DNA from: Clostridiales bacterium
GTDB lineage: Bacteria > Bacillota > Clostridia > Lachnospirales > Lachnospiraceae
Direction: 5' to 3'
DNA: 64,000 bases
Assembly (NCBI GenBank): GCA_020860715.1
Contig: JAJBTU010000032.1
Location: forward strand, 1-64,000
Each line of letters begins with the position of its first letter. Position 1 is the stretch's first letter. Positions 22,667 through 31,940 of the stretch are shown one piece after another. The position numbers were made by a program, and so were the translations under genes. Below the pieces are notes generated by a model that was not told the origin of the DNA, did no database searches, and saw only the letters and a program-made list of their open reading frames with translations.

Positions 22667-23709
22667 GCAGATTGAGTATACTGATTGCGTTGATTGTTTT
22701 CAGCCTGATTATTATTATTCATGAATTTGGACATTTCCTTCTTGCGAAGCTGAACGGGATTACGGTACTGGAATTTTCACTTGGAATGGGACCGAGGCTT
22801 CTGAGCCATCAGAAAGAGGGCGGTACGCGGTATTCTCTGAAACTGCTGCCGTTTGGCGGTTCCTGTATGATGCTGGGAGAAGACGGAGAGGATAAAGGCG
22901 AGGAGGGCTCATTTCAGAGCAAATCCGTAGGCGCCCGGATTTCCGTTGTCGCTGCGGGTCCTGTATTCAATTTTATTCTGGCGTTTGTCCTTTCTGTTTT
23001 TATTGTAGGAGCGATTGGCTATGATCCTCCGCTTATCCTTGGTATCTCGGACGGATATCCGGCCGCGGAGGCCGGACTTCAGGAGGGGGATCTGATCACA
23101 AAGATGAACGGCAAGACCATCCGCCTGTATCGCCAGTTTTACAATTATACGTATTTTCATTCGGGAGAGACCATTACATTTGAATATGTCCGTGACGGAG
23201 AGGCTTATACGACGACAGTCACTCCCATGTTGACGGAGAACGGCTATAAATTCGGTATTTCCGGAAGCACGAATTATCGCTACAGAACAGGACCGCTGAA
23301 AACGCTGTACTACAGTGCCTACGAGGTATATTACTGGATTGATACGACCCTGCAGAGCCTGAATCTGCTGATTCACGGCGGTGTTTCGCTGGATGATATG
23401 TCCGGACCGGTCGGCGTCGTCAGCACAATCTCTGAGACCTATGAGGAGAGCAAATCCGACGGAGCCTATTATGTATGGCTGAATATGCTGAATATTGCTA
23501 TTTTGCTGACTGCAAACTTAGGCGTGATGAACCTGCTTCCCATACCGGCACTGGACGGAGGCCGCCTGGTCTTTCTGATCATAGAGGCTGTGCGGCGAAA
23601 ACGTGTTTCCCCGGAGCTGGAGGCGAAAGTACATTTTGTCGGTCTGATGTTTTTGATGGTTTTGATGGTGGTCATCATGTTTAACGATGTGTGGAAAATT
23701 GTTAAATGA
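22660..23709 (+). CDS. rseP: Site-2 intramembrane metalloprotease RseP/RasP
   Basis: This membrane protease of about 349 residues cuts anti-sigma factors and signal-peptide remnants inside the membrane. The zinc motif HEFGH lies in the first helix (about residues 21-25). One PDZ domain follows (about 125-200), and NLLPIPALDGG supplies the second catalytic Asp near residue 300. It overlaps the end of dxr. The start is uncertain: GTG 22660 has GAAGG close by, while TTG 22672 is better spaced from AGGTGG. Confidence 0.94.
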   Translation: MVSRLSILIALIVFSLIIIIHEFGHFLLAKLNGITVLEFSLGMGPRLLSHQKEGGTRYSLKLLPFGGSCMMLGEDGEDKGEEGSFQSKSVGARISVVAAGPVFNFILAFVLSVFIVGAIGYDPPLILGISDGYPAAEAGLQEGDLITKMNGKTIRLYRQFYNYTYFHSGETITFEYVRDGEAYTTTVTPMLTENGYKFGISGSTNYRYRTGPLKTLYYSAYEVYYWIDTTLQSLNLLIHGGVSLDDMSGPVGVVSTISETYEESKSDGAYYVWLNMLNIAILLTANLGVMNLLPIPALDGGRLVFLIIEAVRRKRVSPELEAKVHFVGLMFLMVLMVVIMFNDVWKIVK

Positions 23710-23790
23710 AATGAGCCTGGAGCCTGGGGCCGTTTCACAGTATTTTTTGAAAATAAATGTCGGCTGTATACTGCGGTGCGGCATTTGGAG

Positions 23791-23825
23791 ACAGGTCCTC
23801 GCTTGTATTGCGGGGACCTGTTTTG
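23791..23825 (+). terminator. Hairpin terminator after rseP
   Basis: ACAGGTCC and GGACCTGT form a strong stem with a further CGC/GCG pairing, followed by only four T. It is likely the 3' end of the pyrH-to-rseP run. Confidence 0.6.
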
Positions 23826-23909
23826 CGCGCAGAAAGGTGCCTGGCAGAAGTGTGAAATTGCTGGAACAGGACGACTGATAAATAAAATGTGTTATTAGAT
23901 AAAAAAATG

Positions 23910-23938
23910 TTGACAACTATCAACAGTATTGGTATATT
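23910..23938 (+). promoter_or_regulatory. Upstream recA promoter P1
   Basis: TTGACA (23910-23915), a 17-base spacer and TATATT (23933-23938) form a near-consensus sigma-A promoter. Confidence 0.7.
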
Positions 23939-23966
23939 AGTAAGGAATAGAAAACAAAAGAAAGCC

Positions 23967-23995
23967 TTGACAGAAAAGAAGAAATAAGGTAGGAT
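23967..23995 (+). promoter_or_regulatory. Proximal recA promoter P2
   Basis: TTGACA (23967-23972), a 17-base spacer and TAGGAT (23990-23995) lie directly before the SOS box, so LexA bound there would cover the transcription start. Confidence 0.7.
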
Positions 23996-24007
23996 ATCAA
24001 AGAAGAA

Positions 24008-24021
24008 CGAACATAAGTTCG
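24008..24021. promoter_or_regulatory. LexA (SOS) operator of recA
   Basis: CGAACATAAGTTCG matches the Firmicutes LexA box CGAAC-N4-GTTCG exactly. It sits between the proximal promoter and the recA ribosome site, indicating DNA-damage induction. Confidence 0.9.
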
Positions 24022-24036
24022 AAAAGGAGAAGAACC

Positions 24037-25173
24037 ATGGCACAGGAAGAAAAATTAAAAGCATTGGATGCGGCGCTGACACAGATTGAGAAGCAGTTTG
24101 GCAAAGGCGCGGTGATGAAGCTCGGAGATACAGGCGCACACATGAATATTGAGACGACGCCGACAGGTTCTCTGAGTCTCGATATCGCTTTAGGCCTTGG
24201 CGGGATACCGAAGGGACGTATTGTTGAGATTTACGGTCCGGAAGCAAGCGGTAAGACCACCGTTGCCTTACATATGGTGGCTGAAGTACAGAAGCGTGGC
24301 GGGATCGCAGGCTTCATTGACGCGGAGCATGCGCTCGACCCTGTATATGCGAAGAATATTGGTGTCGATATTGACAATCTTTACATTTCGCAGCCGGACA
24401 ACGGAGAGCAGGGACTTGAGATTACGGAGACGATGGTACGTTCCGGCGCTGTTGATATTATTATAGTGGACTCCGTGGCAGCTCTGGTTCCGAAGGCAGA
24501 GATTGATGGCGACATGGGGGATGCACATGTTGGCCTGCAGGCGCGTCTGATGTCTCAGGCGCTGCGGAAGCTGACCGGTGTGATCAGCAAGTCGAACTGC
24601 ACGGTGGTTTTTATCAATCAGCTTCGTGAGAAGGTCGGCATTATGTTCGGCAATCCGGAGACAACGACCGGCGGACGTGCCCTGAAGTTCTACTCCTCCA
24701 TCCGTCTGGACGTGCGCAGGACAGAGTCTCTGAAGCAGAACGGAGAGGTGATCGGGAATCATGTCCGCGTAAAAGTTGTGAAGAACAAGATTGCGCCGCC
24801 GTTTAAGGAGGCGGAGTTTGACATCATGTTTGGCAAGGGGATTTCACGCGAAGGAGATATTATCGATCTTGCTGCGAATAACAACATTGTCAATAAGAGC
24901 GGTGCATGGTACGCTTACAAGGGAGAGAAGATCGGCCAGGGGCGTGAGAATGCGAAACTTTATCTTCGGGAGCATCCGGATGTGATGGAGGAGATTGACC
25001 GCAAGGTTCGGCAGCACTTCGGTTTGATTGAAGCGGATGAGGAAGAGGCTGTGGCGGACACCACTGCAAAGAAATCTTCCGACAAGGGGAAAAAAGCAAC
25101 GGATTCCACATCTGCTCCGGTGGTATCAGGAACGACTGCGCCCTCAGACGGCTCTTCGATGAAATCGGAGTAA
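24037..25173 (+). CDS. recA: Recombinase RecA
   Basis: This 378-residue recombinase forms ATP-dependent filaments on single-stranded DNA, drives strand exchange and triggers LexA self-cleavage. Walker [10 protein letters not shown] is near residue 67, and the Walker B strand [12 protein letters not shown] near 142. The DNA-binding loop region MSQALRKL and the INQLREKVG stretch are intact. The C-terminal tail is Ser/Thr/Lys-rich. A strong ribosome site (aaggaga) and two promoters with a LexA box precede it; recX follows within 10 bases. Confidence 0.98.
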   Translation: MAQEEKLKALDAALTQIEKQFGKGAVMKLGDTGAHMNIETTPTGSLSLDIALGLGGIPKGRIVEIYGPEASGKTTVALHMVAEVQKRGGIAGFIDAEHALDPVYAKNIGVDIDNLYISQPDNGEQGLEITETMVRSGAVDIIIVDSVAALVPKAEIDGDMGDAHVGLQARLMSQALRKLTGVISKSNCTVVFINQLREKVGIMFGNPETTTGGRALKFYSSIRLDVRRTESLKQNGEVIGNHVRVKVVKNKIAPPFKEAEFDIMFGKGISREGDIIDLAANNNIVNKSGAWYAYKGEKIGQGRENAKLYLREHPDVMEEIDRKVRQHFGLIEADEEEAVADTTAKKSSDKGKKATDSTSAPVVSGTTAPSDGSSMKSE

Positions 25174-25179
25174 GCTGTG

Positions 25180-25890
25180 ATGGGAGAAAGCGCGGAAAGC
25201 ATGACGGATGACGGCAGGGTTGCTGAGATCAGAAAGATTGGCAAAGGCCGGTATCTCCTGTCTCTGGAGAGCGGACTTCAGTTTCCTCTTTATCGGCAGG
25301 AACTTGCAGAATGCGGTATTTCTATTTCTTTTGCCGGGAACGAAGAAGCGGAAGAGGATTCGCCTGTCCTGTTTGACAGGCCGGATAATACGGCCCGTCA
25401 GGATTTGATTCCAGGTGAGATGCTTCTTAAAATCAGGACAGAGATTCTTCCGAAGCGTGCACGTCTACGTGCAATGCGTCTGTTGGAAAAGATGGATCGC
25501 ACGGAGGCTCAGCTGCGTGAAAAACTTCGGCAGTCTTATTATCCGGATTTTATCATTGATGACGCCATCAATTATGTGAAACGTTATCACTATATAGACG
25601 ATCTTCGCTATGCCAGAAACTATCTTGAGATCCATGCAGCGGCTAAGAGCAGAAGGCTGATGGAGCAGGAACTGTATACGAAAGGTGTTCCGATAGAGGT
25701 CGTGGAGCAGGCAGCAGCGGGGATGGATTTCCCTGATGAAGAGAAACAAATCCGTACGCTGCTGGAAAAGAAACACTATGATTTTTCCTGTGAAGATAAA
25801 AAGCAGCAGCAACGTGCCTGCTCATTTCTCATGCGAAAGGGTTATAGTATGTCTGCAATTTTAAGAGTGCTCCGTGCGGCGGAAGAATGA
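25180..25890 (+). CDS. recX: Regulatory protein RecX
   Basis: This protein of about 236 residues modulates RecA filaments. It has the helical RecX repeats: RLRAMRLLEKMDRTEAQLREKL (split over about 92-113), then YIDDLRYARNYLE and the C-terminal RACSFLMRKGYS. It starts a few bases after recA and shares its transcript, the usual arrangement. GTG 25177 directly before the ATG could also serve as start. Confidence 0.93.
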   Translation: MGESAESMTDDGRVAEIRKIGKGRYLLSLESGLQFPLYRQELAECGISISFAGNEEAEEDSPVLFDRPDNTARQDLIPGEMLLKIRTEILPKRARLRAMRLLEKMDRTEAQLREKLRQSYYPDFIIDDAINYVKRYHYIDDLRYARNYLEIHAAAKSRRLMEQELYTKGVPIEVVEQAAAGMDFPDEEKQIRTLLEKKHYDFSCEDKKQQQRACSFLMRKGYSMSAILRVLRAAEE

Positions 25891-25970
25891 GCCGCAGCTG
25901 TAAAGGATCTGAACAGCTGCGATGAGTCTTCCCGGCGGACATTTGTCCGCGAGATAGACAGGATTTTCTC

Positions 25971-25999
25971 TTGACAGCCATTCTTCTTGGGCGTAAACT
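25971..25999 (+). promoter_or_regulatory. Promoter for ilvE
   Basis: TTGACA (25971-25976), 17 bases and TAAACT (25994-25999). Two small hairpins (CGCAGCTG/CAGCTGCG and GCGGACA/TGTCCGC) lie just upstream, after recX. No T-box or CodY-type site was recognised. Confidence 0.6.
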
Positions 26000-26105
26000 G
26001 AATTACGAATTCGGATTATATTGATTCTGAACCGATTTCATATTATTTGGTCAGATGTTTCCCATTTTGGCCGGATCACCATTTTTGCGAAGGAAGGATA
26101 AAATC

Positions 26106-27131
26106 ATGGAGAAGAAAAACATTGACTGGGCAAACCTTGGCTTTGGCTATATCCAGACGGATAAGCGGTTTGTCGCAAATTATAAAGACGGCGCATGGGA
26201 TGAGGGAGCGCTGATTTCGGATGCGACTGTTGCGATCAGCGAGTGCGCAGGTGTGCTTCAGTACGCGCAGACCTGTTTTGAGGGTCTGAAGGCATACACA
26301 ACAGAGGATGGCCACATCGTGATGTTCCGGCCGGACCTGAACGCGGCCCGACTGAAATCTTCCTGTGAACGTCTGGAGATTCCGGTATTTCCGGAAGACC
26401 GCTTCGTTCAGGCTGTTGCTGACACCGTAGCGGCAAATGAAGCATATGTTCCGCCTTATGGTTCAGGAGCGACTCTCTATATCCGTCCGTACATCTTCGG
26501 CAGCAGTGCCGTGATCGGCGTGGCTCCGGCAGATGAGTATCAGTTCCGTGTATTTACCACTCCGGTAGGACCATACTTTAAGGGCGGCGCTAAGCCGCTT
26601 ACGATCCGTGTATCAGATTTTGACCGTGCGGCTCCTCATGGTACCGGACACATCAAGGCTGGTCTGAATTATGCGATGAGTCTGTATGCTATTGTGGATG
26701 CACACAAGAAAGGCTTTGATGAGAATATGTACCTTGATCCGGCTACACGGACAAAGGTAGAAGAGACCGGTGGGGCGAACTTCCTCTTTGTGACGAAAGA
26801 CAATAAGGTCGTGACCCCGAAGTCTGACAGCATTCTGCCGTCCATTACCCGCCGCTCTCTGATTACGGTAGCAAAGGATTATCTGGGACTTGAAGTTGAA
26901 GAGCGTGAAGTGCTCTTTGATGAGGTGAAGGATTTCGCTGAGTGCGGACTTTGCGGTACGGCTGCGGTTATCTCTCCGGTTGGCAAGATTGTGAATCATG
27001 GTAAGGAGATCTGCCTGCCGAGCGGCATGAATGAAATGGGACCGGTTACGAAAAAGCTGTATGATACACTGACCGGCATTCAGATGGGCCGCTTGGAAGC
27101 GCCGAAGGGCTGGATCCATGTAATTAAATAA
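26106..27131 (+). CDS. ilvE: Branched-chain amino acid aminotransferase
   Basis: This 341-residue PLP enzyme exchanges the amino group between glutamate and the keto acids of valine, leucine and isoleucine. It belongs to fold type IV. The lysine that binds PLP is in GHIKAGLNYAMS near residue 184, and the ECGLCGTAAVISPV stretch near 280 is typical. An upstream in-frame ATG exists, but gaaggaagga before ATG 26106 sets the start. It is transcribed alone and ends at a hairpin shared with the convergent ATPase gene; leuB, ilvD and ilvB of the same pathway lie about 31 kb away. Confidence 0.96.
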   Translation: MEKKNIDWANLGFGYIQTDKRFVANYKDGAWDEGALISDATVAISECAGVLQYAQTCFEGLKAYTTEDGHIVMFRPDLNAARLKSSCERLEIPVFPEDRFVQAVADTVAANEAYVPPYGSGATLYIRPYIFGSSAVIGVAPADEYQFRVFTTPVGPYFKGGAKPLTIRVSDFDRAAPHGTGHIKAGLNYAMSLYAIVDAHKKGFDENMYLDPATRTKVEETGGANFLFVTKDNKVVTPKSDSILPSITRRSLITVAKDYLGLEVEEREVLFDEVKDFAECGLCGTAAVISPVGKIVNHGKEICLPSGMNEMGPVTKKLYDTLTGIQMGRLEAPKGWIHVIK

Positions 27132-27182
27132 AATATTTATATAAAATAATCAAATAAAAATCATCAGCCAGGGATTCATTTG

Positions 27183-27228
27183 GCCCTCCTGCCAGTCTGT
27201 TATCATATATATCGGACGGCAGGAGGGC
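27183..27228. terminator. Bidirectional hairpin between ilvE and the AAA+ gene
   Basis: GCCCTCCTGCC (27183-27193) pairs perfectly with GGCAGGAGGGC (27218-27228). It stands between the convergent genes; T-runs are poor on both sides. Confidence 0.6.
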
Positions 27229-27237
27229 ATTTCTGAT

Positions 27238-28932
27238 TTATAAACTTAGTTCGTCAAGACGCGCCTTAATTGAACGGCTCCGTTCATCAAAAAGCAGCTC
27301 TTTATTGTACCGGTAGTAGCGCTCACATTCATATTGCTGAAGAAACCGGATGCAGTAATAATCTGTATTGAGATTGGTGATGAAGATCACCATTTCCTGC
27401 CCGCTGCCGAAAGCAGCTTCAATAAAGTCGAAAGCGTGTTCTAACCGTGCGGCAGCTGTTTCGAAGCTGTCTTCTAAAGCATCCTGCTGGTTGTTGAACA
27501 TATTTTTAATCCGTGTCCATACTTTTTCTGCCTCAGTAATCGATCTTTCCATATTTCCTGATTCAGACGGCACGGATTCAGACGGCATTGATTCAAACGG
27601 CATTGATTCAGATGGCACAGATTCAGAAGTCACTGATTCATACGATACGGATTTACAGGGTACTGATTCAGACGATGCGGTTTCTGATAGTAACAATTCC
27701 AGTGGCATTTCTTTGGCAGGTTCTTCGGTAAGGATCCTTTTTTTACAGACTTCCAGATCTTGTGTCACCTGACGGTAGATGCGGTCCTCGTCACGGGAGA
27801 GCAGTCCGGCAGTTTTTTTCTGTTCATGCTCCTGCTCAAACGCAGCAATTCGGTTATTCAGGCAGTTCTGTACAGACGAATGCTGCGGATTGTCCAGATT
27901 TGTTTTCAGAAACTTCAGCTGCTCATAGAGAAGCTGGTTCGCCTCTTCACTGCGAATCTGGGCTGCGAAGCACTCACGGCAGCTGGCAAGCAGAAGATTG
28001 ACGACACTCAGCCGTTCGTCAAACGCTGCATGGGCGGCTTTCTTTAGAAGAATTTCATCTATATGACCGGAGAGAACTGCCTCCAGCTGATAATCCAGCT
28101 GATATTTGTGATACAGTTCCAGATAATTCGCGAAATCTTTGGCGATGGTTTCGTGCTGGATGTATTGGACTACCACTTCACGGTCCATTTCTTTGCCCAA
28201 CATTTCATAGACGCGCAGAATGGTGGAGAGATCTTCCCAACCGCGCGGGGTTGCGAATTTACGTCCGTCCACGGTGGTCTCCATTTTGTAAAAGCTGGCC
28301 AGACGTGTATCCAGATAGGAGAGGATGGCGGGATGGATCTGTTCTTTTTGCGCATATTCCTTCCATACAGCGTAATCAGGCTCCACCTCGATTTTCTTGA
28401 CGCGATCCATGGTTACCACGTCAAATTCGCGGACCGATTTATTATATTCCGGCGGATTTCCGGCTGCGACGATGATCCATCCCTTTGGGACTTCGTGACT
28501 GCCAAACGTCTTGCACTGTAAAAACTGCAGCATTGCGGGGGCAAGGGTTTCCGAAACGCAGTTGATTTCATCGATAAATAAAATGCCTTCATGAAGGCCG
28601 GTTGTCTCCATTTTACGGTAGACTGCAGCGACAATCTCGCTCATCGTGTATTCTGTGACGGCATATTCTTTTCCGTCAAAGGTATGCTTTGCGATGGATG
28701 GCAGACCAATGGCGCTCTGACGCGTATGATGTGTGATGGTGTAGGATACGAGGCCAATTTTACATTCGCGGGCAACCTGCTCCATGATCTGTGTCTTGCC
28801 AATGCCGGGTGCTCCGAGCAGCAGTACCGGACGCTGACGGATCTGCGGAATCACATATTCCCCGTATTCGTCTTTTAAAAGATAGGCTTCGATGGTGTCT
28901 TTTATTTCTTTTTTTGCTCGTTTGATATTCAT
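27238..28932 (-). CDS. MoxR-type AAA+ ATPase
   Basis: This protein of about 564 residues has an N-terminal AAA+ domain of the MoxR class: Walker A LLGAPGIGKTQIM (about 39-51), Walker B ILFIDEIN (about 120-127), and a sensor AAGNPPEYNKSVREFD segment. MoxR ATPases usually act with a von Willebrand A partner as chaperones for enzymes or complexes, but no such gene is next to it. The C-terminal half is helical, with a run of pentapeptides of SESVP type (about 410-460), and ends in a charged region. GGAG nine bases before ATG 28932 supports this start over a longer frame. It converges on ilvE. The client is unknown. Confidence 0.85.
   Translation of the reverse strand: MNIKRAKKEIKDTIEAYLLKDEYGEYVIPQIRQRPVLLLGAPGIGKTQIMEQVARECKIGLVSYTITHHTRQSAIGLPSIAKHTFDGKEYAVTEYTMSEIVAAVYRKMETTGLHEGILFIDEINCVSETLAPAMLQFLQCKTFGSHEVPKGWIIVAAGNPPEYNKSVREFDVVTMDRVKKIEVEPDYAVWKEYAQKEQIHPAILSYLDTRLASFYKMETTVDGRKFATPRGWEDLSTILRVYEMLGKEMDREVVVQYIQHETIAKDFANYLELYHKYQLDYQLEAVLSGHIDEILLKKAAHAAFDERLSVVNLLLASCRECFAAQIRSEEANQLLYEQLKFLKTNLDNPQHSSVQNCLNNRIAAFEQEHEQKKTAGLLSRDEDRIYRQVTQDLEVCKKRILTEEPAKEMPLELLLSETASSESVPCKSVSYESVTSESVPSESMPFESMPSESVPSESGNMERSITEAEKVWTRIKNMFNNQQDALEDSFETAAARLEHAFDFIEAAFGSGQEMVIFITNLNTDYYCIRFLQQYECERYYRYNKELLFDERSRSIKARLDELSL
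27560..27680 (-). repeat. 15-bp tandem repeats in the MoxR-type gene
   Basis: Eight 15-base units (gattcagacggcayn on the plus strand) encode ESVPS-like pentapeptides on the minus strand. The first several are nearly identical. The array separates the ATPase domain from the C-terminal part. Confidence 0.85.
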
Positions 28933-29102
28933 GAGATGATCTCCGGATTCACTGTATGATATTTTGGTGATAACCATTTCAGCAGTTTTCGTAACTGCCC
29001 AGTACCTTCACAGTTTTTCACTGGTATATGTGTATGGTATATCAGGTACATGATGGAAAGTATGCGCGCTCGGCGACATAATTTTTTATGCGCGAATGTG
29101 CT

Positions 29103-29128
29103 CTCCATTCATTGTGTTGTGAATGGAG
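29103..29128. other. Perfect hairpin in the divergent intergenic region
   Basis: CTCCATTCA and TGAATGGAG form a 9-bp stem with an 8-base loop and no T-run. It lies in the 350-base gap between the divergent AAA+ and MATE genes, possibly as an operator. Apart from this and the promoter at 29213, nothing else was recognised in the gap. Confidence 0.5.
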
Positions 29129-29212
29129 ACAGAGTTCAGATTATCGCCCGGAACAGTATAGCATAAAAATGAATATTCTACATCTGAAATCTTTATATCG
29201 GGAAAAATTCAG

Positions 29213-29241
29213 TTGATTTTTTTAAAAAGAATCACTATAGT
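29213..29241 (+). promoter_or_regulatory. Promoter for the MATE gene
   Basis: TTGATT (29213-29218), 17 bases and TATAGT (29236-29241). Confidence 0.6.
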
Positions 29242-29338
29242 AGTAGCGAAATTGTACAGGTGAGAATCGAAAAGCGGGAAAAGGAATAAACAGAATTTAT
29301 TTCTAAATCATGATTGCAGAAAGAAGGAATTGACAGAT

Positions 29339-30730
29339 ATGAGATCACGACAGGCAAGAACTGTCCAAAAGAAAAAAGAACCGGACAATGACTTTGCCCG
29401 GGGCAGTGTGGGGCATCATATACTGGAACAGTCGATTCCGCTGATGGCTGCGCAGATCCTGCAGCTGCTGTACAATGTCGTGGATCGGATTTATATCGGT
29501 CACATACCGAACTCGGATGGACTGGCGCTGACCGGGATTGGGCTTGTGTTTCCGATTATCTCCCTGATCTCCGCCTTTACCAATCTGTACGGAATGGGCG
29601 GTGCGCCGCTCTGTTCGATTGCCAGAGGCGCGGGGAAAAAAGATGAGGCGGAGCGGTTGCTTGGAAACAGCGCGGTGCTGCTGTTTTCTACTTCGATTGT
29701 ACTTATGATCCTGTGCTACCTGATCAGGCGGCCGATGCTCTATCTGTTCGGCGCGAGTGATGAGACGTATCCATACGCGAATCAGTATCTGCAGATTTAT
29801 CTGCTCGGCACTGTGTTTGTGATGCTCGGGAATGGGCTGAACAATTTTATTACCTCGCAGGGATTTCCCAGGACGGCGATGTTGACGACCTTCTTCGGTG
29901 CGGCGCTGAATCTGGTGCTGGATCCGATCCTGATATTCGGATTTGGCATGGGGATTCAGGGTGCGGCGATCGCAACTGTCATCTCTCAGATCGCGTCCTC
30001 TGTCTGGGTACTGCGTTTCCTAACCGGAGAAAAGCCGGAATTGCGGTTGAAAAAGTGCTGCTTCCGGCTCGATGCCCGTCTGATAAAAAAGATCACTGCG
30101 CTTGGATTATCCGGGTTTATCATGTCGGCGACCAACAGTGTGGCGCAGATTGCCTGCAATGCCATGCTCGGCATTTATGGAGGCGACCTTTATATCGGAA
30201 TCATGACCGTGCTCAATTCGATCCGCGAGATCTTTACGCTGCCGGTATCCGGCATCACGAGCGGGGCGCAGCCGGTGATCGGCTTTAACTACGGGGCTGC
30301 AAAGCCGGAACGGGTAAAGCAGGGGATCCGTTTTATGACTCTGGCAGGCGGCGCCTACACGATTACGGCCTGGCTGCTGCTTTTGATCTTTCCGAAACCT
30401 CTGCTTTCTCTTTTTACGAATAATCAGGAGATGCTGAATGAAGGTGTTCGCTGCGTCCATCTGTATTTTGCCGGATTTGTATTCATGCTGTTCCAGTTCT
30501 GCGGTCAGTCCGTTTATGTGGCACTTGGAAAATCCGGCAGGGCAGTATTTTTTTCCATTTTCCGTAAGGTCGTGATCGTTCTGCCGCTGACCATTTTGCT
30601 GCCGCGAATCTTTGCAGACGGCGTGGCGGGCGTACTTTTAGCAGAGCCAATCTCCAACGTGATCGGAGGTCTGGCCTGCTATGTGACGATGTATGTGACT
30701 ATTTACAGGAAGCTGGGAAATACTGGTTGA
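29339..30730 (+). CDS. MATE family multidrug efflux protein
   Basis: This membrane protein of about 463 residues has around twelve hydrophobic segments. It matches the MATE (NorM/DinF-like) family, which uses Na+ or H+ gradients to export cationic compounds: early residues HHILEQSIPLMAAQILQLLY, the conserved GQxxVAL-type stretch near 385 (FCGQSVYVALG) and the GAQPVIGFNYGA motif near 315. gaagga precedes ATG 29339; a TTG three codons earlier is too close to the ribosome site. It ends 5 bases from the convergent shikimate kinase gene, with no visible terminator between. Confidence 0.93.
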   Translation: MRSRQARTVQKKKEPDNDFARGSVGHHILEQSIPLMAAQILQLLYNVVDRIYIGHIPNSDGLALTGIGLVFPIISLISAFTNLYGMGGAPLCSIARGAGKKDEAERLLGNSAVLLFSTSIVLMILCYLIRRPMLYLFGASDETYPYANQYLQIYLLGTVFVMLGNGLNNFITSQGFPRTAMLTTFFGAALNLVLDPILIFGFGMGIQGAAIATVISQIASSVWVLRFLTGEKPELRLKKCCFRLDARLIKKITALGLSGFIMSATNSVAQIACNAMLGIYGGDLYIGIMTVLNSIREIFTLPVSGITSGAQPVIGFNYGAAKPERVKQGIRFMTLAGGAYTITAWLLLLIFPKPLLSLFTNNQEMLNEGVRCVHLYFAGFVFMLFQFCGQSVYVALGKSGRAVFFSIFRKVVIVLPLTILLPRIFADGVAGVLLAEPISNVIGGLACYVTMYVTIYRKLGNTG

Positions 30731-30735
30731 TTCTT

Positions 30736-31284
30736 TCATATAGACGCACGGATGCTCTCAACAGCTTCTGCGACACTTAGCCCGGTAATATCCACCGTAA
30801 CATCCGCGTATTTCTCATAGAGCGGTACACGCTCCTGATAGAGATCTTCGAGCGTCTGGCCGGGCTTCATCGTGACCCCGCGCCGGTTCAGATCGCCGAG
30901 CCTGCGGTACAATTCATCACAGCTTACCTTCAGGTAAACGATTTTTCCGATGGAGCGCAGATGCTCCATCGCACGCTTTCCATAGACGGCGCTGCCTCCC
31001 GTTGCAATGACGCTTCGGGAGACAGAAATGCCGGCATTGATTTCTTCTTCAATTTTGTGAAAACCTTCTGTGCCCTGTGCCTCGATGATCTGCCAGAGCA
31101 GCATTCCTTCCGATTTCTGGATCAGAAGGTCCGAGTCTAGAAAATCAAAACCAAGAACCTTGGCAAGAACGATGCCGACCGTGCTTTTCCCTGCGCCCGG
31201 CATACCGATCAGGGTGATGTTGCTGCATGCCTGGGTATTTGCGGCGCCCGGCATGCTGATAAAGGGAACCGTTTCATTTGCCAT
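30736..31284 (-). CDS. aroK: Shikimate kinase
   Basis: This protein of about 182 residues phosphorylates shikimate with ATP on the way to chorismate. It has the P-loop GMPGAGKSTVG (about 27-37), the DSDLLI shikimate-binding Asp region, the ATGGSAVY motif near residue 95, and the lid region NRRGV near 133. The first 20 residues are an extension beyond the usual start of the fold. GGAG nine bases upstream selects ATG 31284 over an ATG five codons earlier. No other aro gene is adjacent. Confidence 0.92.
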   Translation of the reverse strand: MANETVPFISMPGAANTQACSNITLIGMPGAGKSTVGIVLAKVLGFDFLDSDLLIQKSEGMLLWQIIEAQGTEGFHKIEEEINAGISVSRSVIATGGSAVYGKRAMEHLRSIGKIVYLKVSCDELYRRLGDLNRRGVTMKPGQTLEDLYQERVPLYEKYADVTVDITGLSVAEAVESIRASI

Positions 31285-31376
31285 GTCTTTTCTCTCCATA
31301 TTGAATATGAGCCGGAAAAGATCTGCCTGTTTTCATTTTTTTTACGGCAAACCTGCTTCGGATGAACCTGAAAGAA

Positions 31377-31853
31377 TCATCCGAAAATTGCGCCCAGCGC
31401 ACCGAGCAGTCCGTTGCTGGCGAGCCCCATGATGACGCCGGCGAGAAGAACGCCGAGCATGACGGCGGTAATCGTGGATTTAAAATCCATCTTCAGTATG
31501 CTGGCCGCGAGTGTGCCGGTCCATGCACCTGTGCCGGGAAGGGGAATTCCGACAAAGAGAAGGAGTGCGACAAACAGCCCTCTGCCCGCCTTGGCCTGCA
31601 GCTTCTGTCCGCCGCGTTCCCCTTTTTCCAGAAAGAATGTAAAGAGTTTTCCAATCACGGGTTTATCCTGTCCCCAGATAAGCACCCTGCGGGCAAACAG
31701 ATAAATGATGGGAACCGGTATCATATTGCCAATGATCGCGACTATGTAAGTCGGGAGAGTCGGCAGTCCAAACAGGACACCATAGGGAATCGCACCTCTC
31801 AGTTCGATAAGTGGAAGCATGGAAATAAAAAATACGATCAGATAACTTTTCAT
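31377..31853 (-). CDS. Small multidrug export protein family (COG2426)
   Basis: This 158-residue membrane protein has four or five hydrophobic segments and the family stretches MLPLIELRGAIPYGV near the N-terminus and LFVGIPLPGTGAWTGTLAA near residue 100. The family is named for a proposed role in drug export, but this is weakly supported and it may be a more general transporter related to DedA-like proteins. ggaga precedes the ATG. It is divergent from the repeat-rich stretch 31.9-32.2 kb that opens the accessory region. Confidence 0.8.
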   Translation of the reverse strand: MKSYLIVFFISMLPLIELRGAIPYGVLFGLPTLPTYIVAIIGNMIPVPIIYLFARRVLIWGQDKPVIGKLFTFFLEKGERGGQKLQAKAGRGLFVALLLFVGIPLPGTGAWTGTLAASILKMDFKSTITAVMLGVLLAGVIMGLASNGLLGALGAIFG

Positions 31854-31940
31854 AAATACATACGTCTCCTTGAAAATAATATTTCTTAATGATATTTCTT
31901 AAAGGCTCTAAAAATGATTCAAACACCGCTTCATTTCTAC

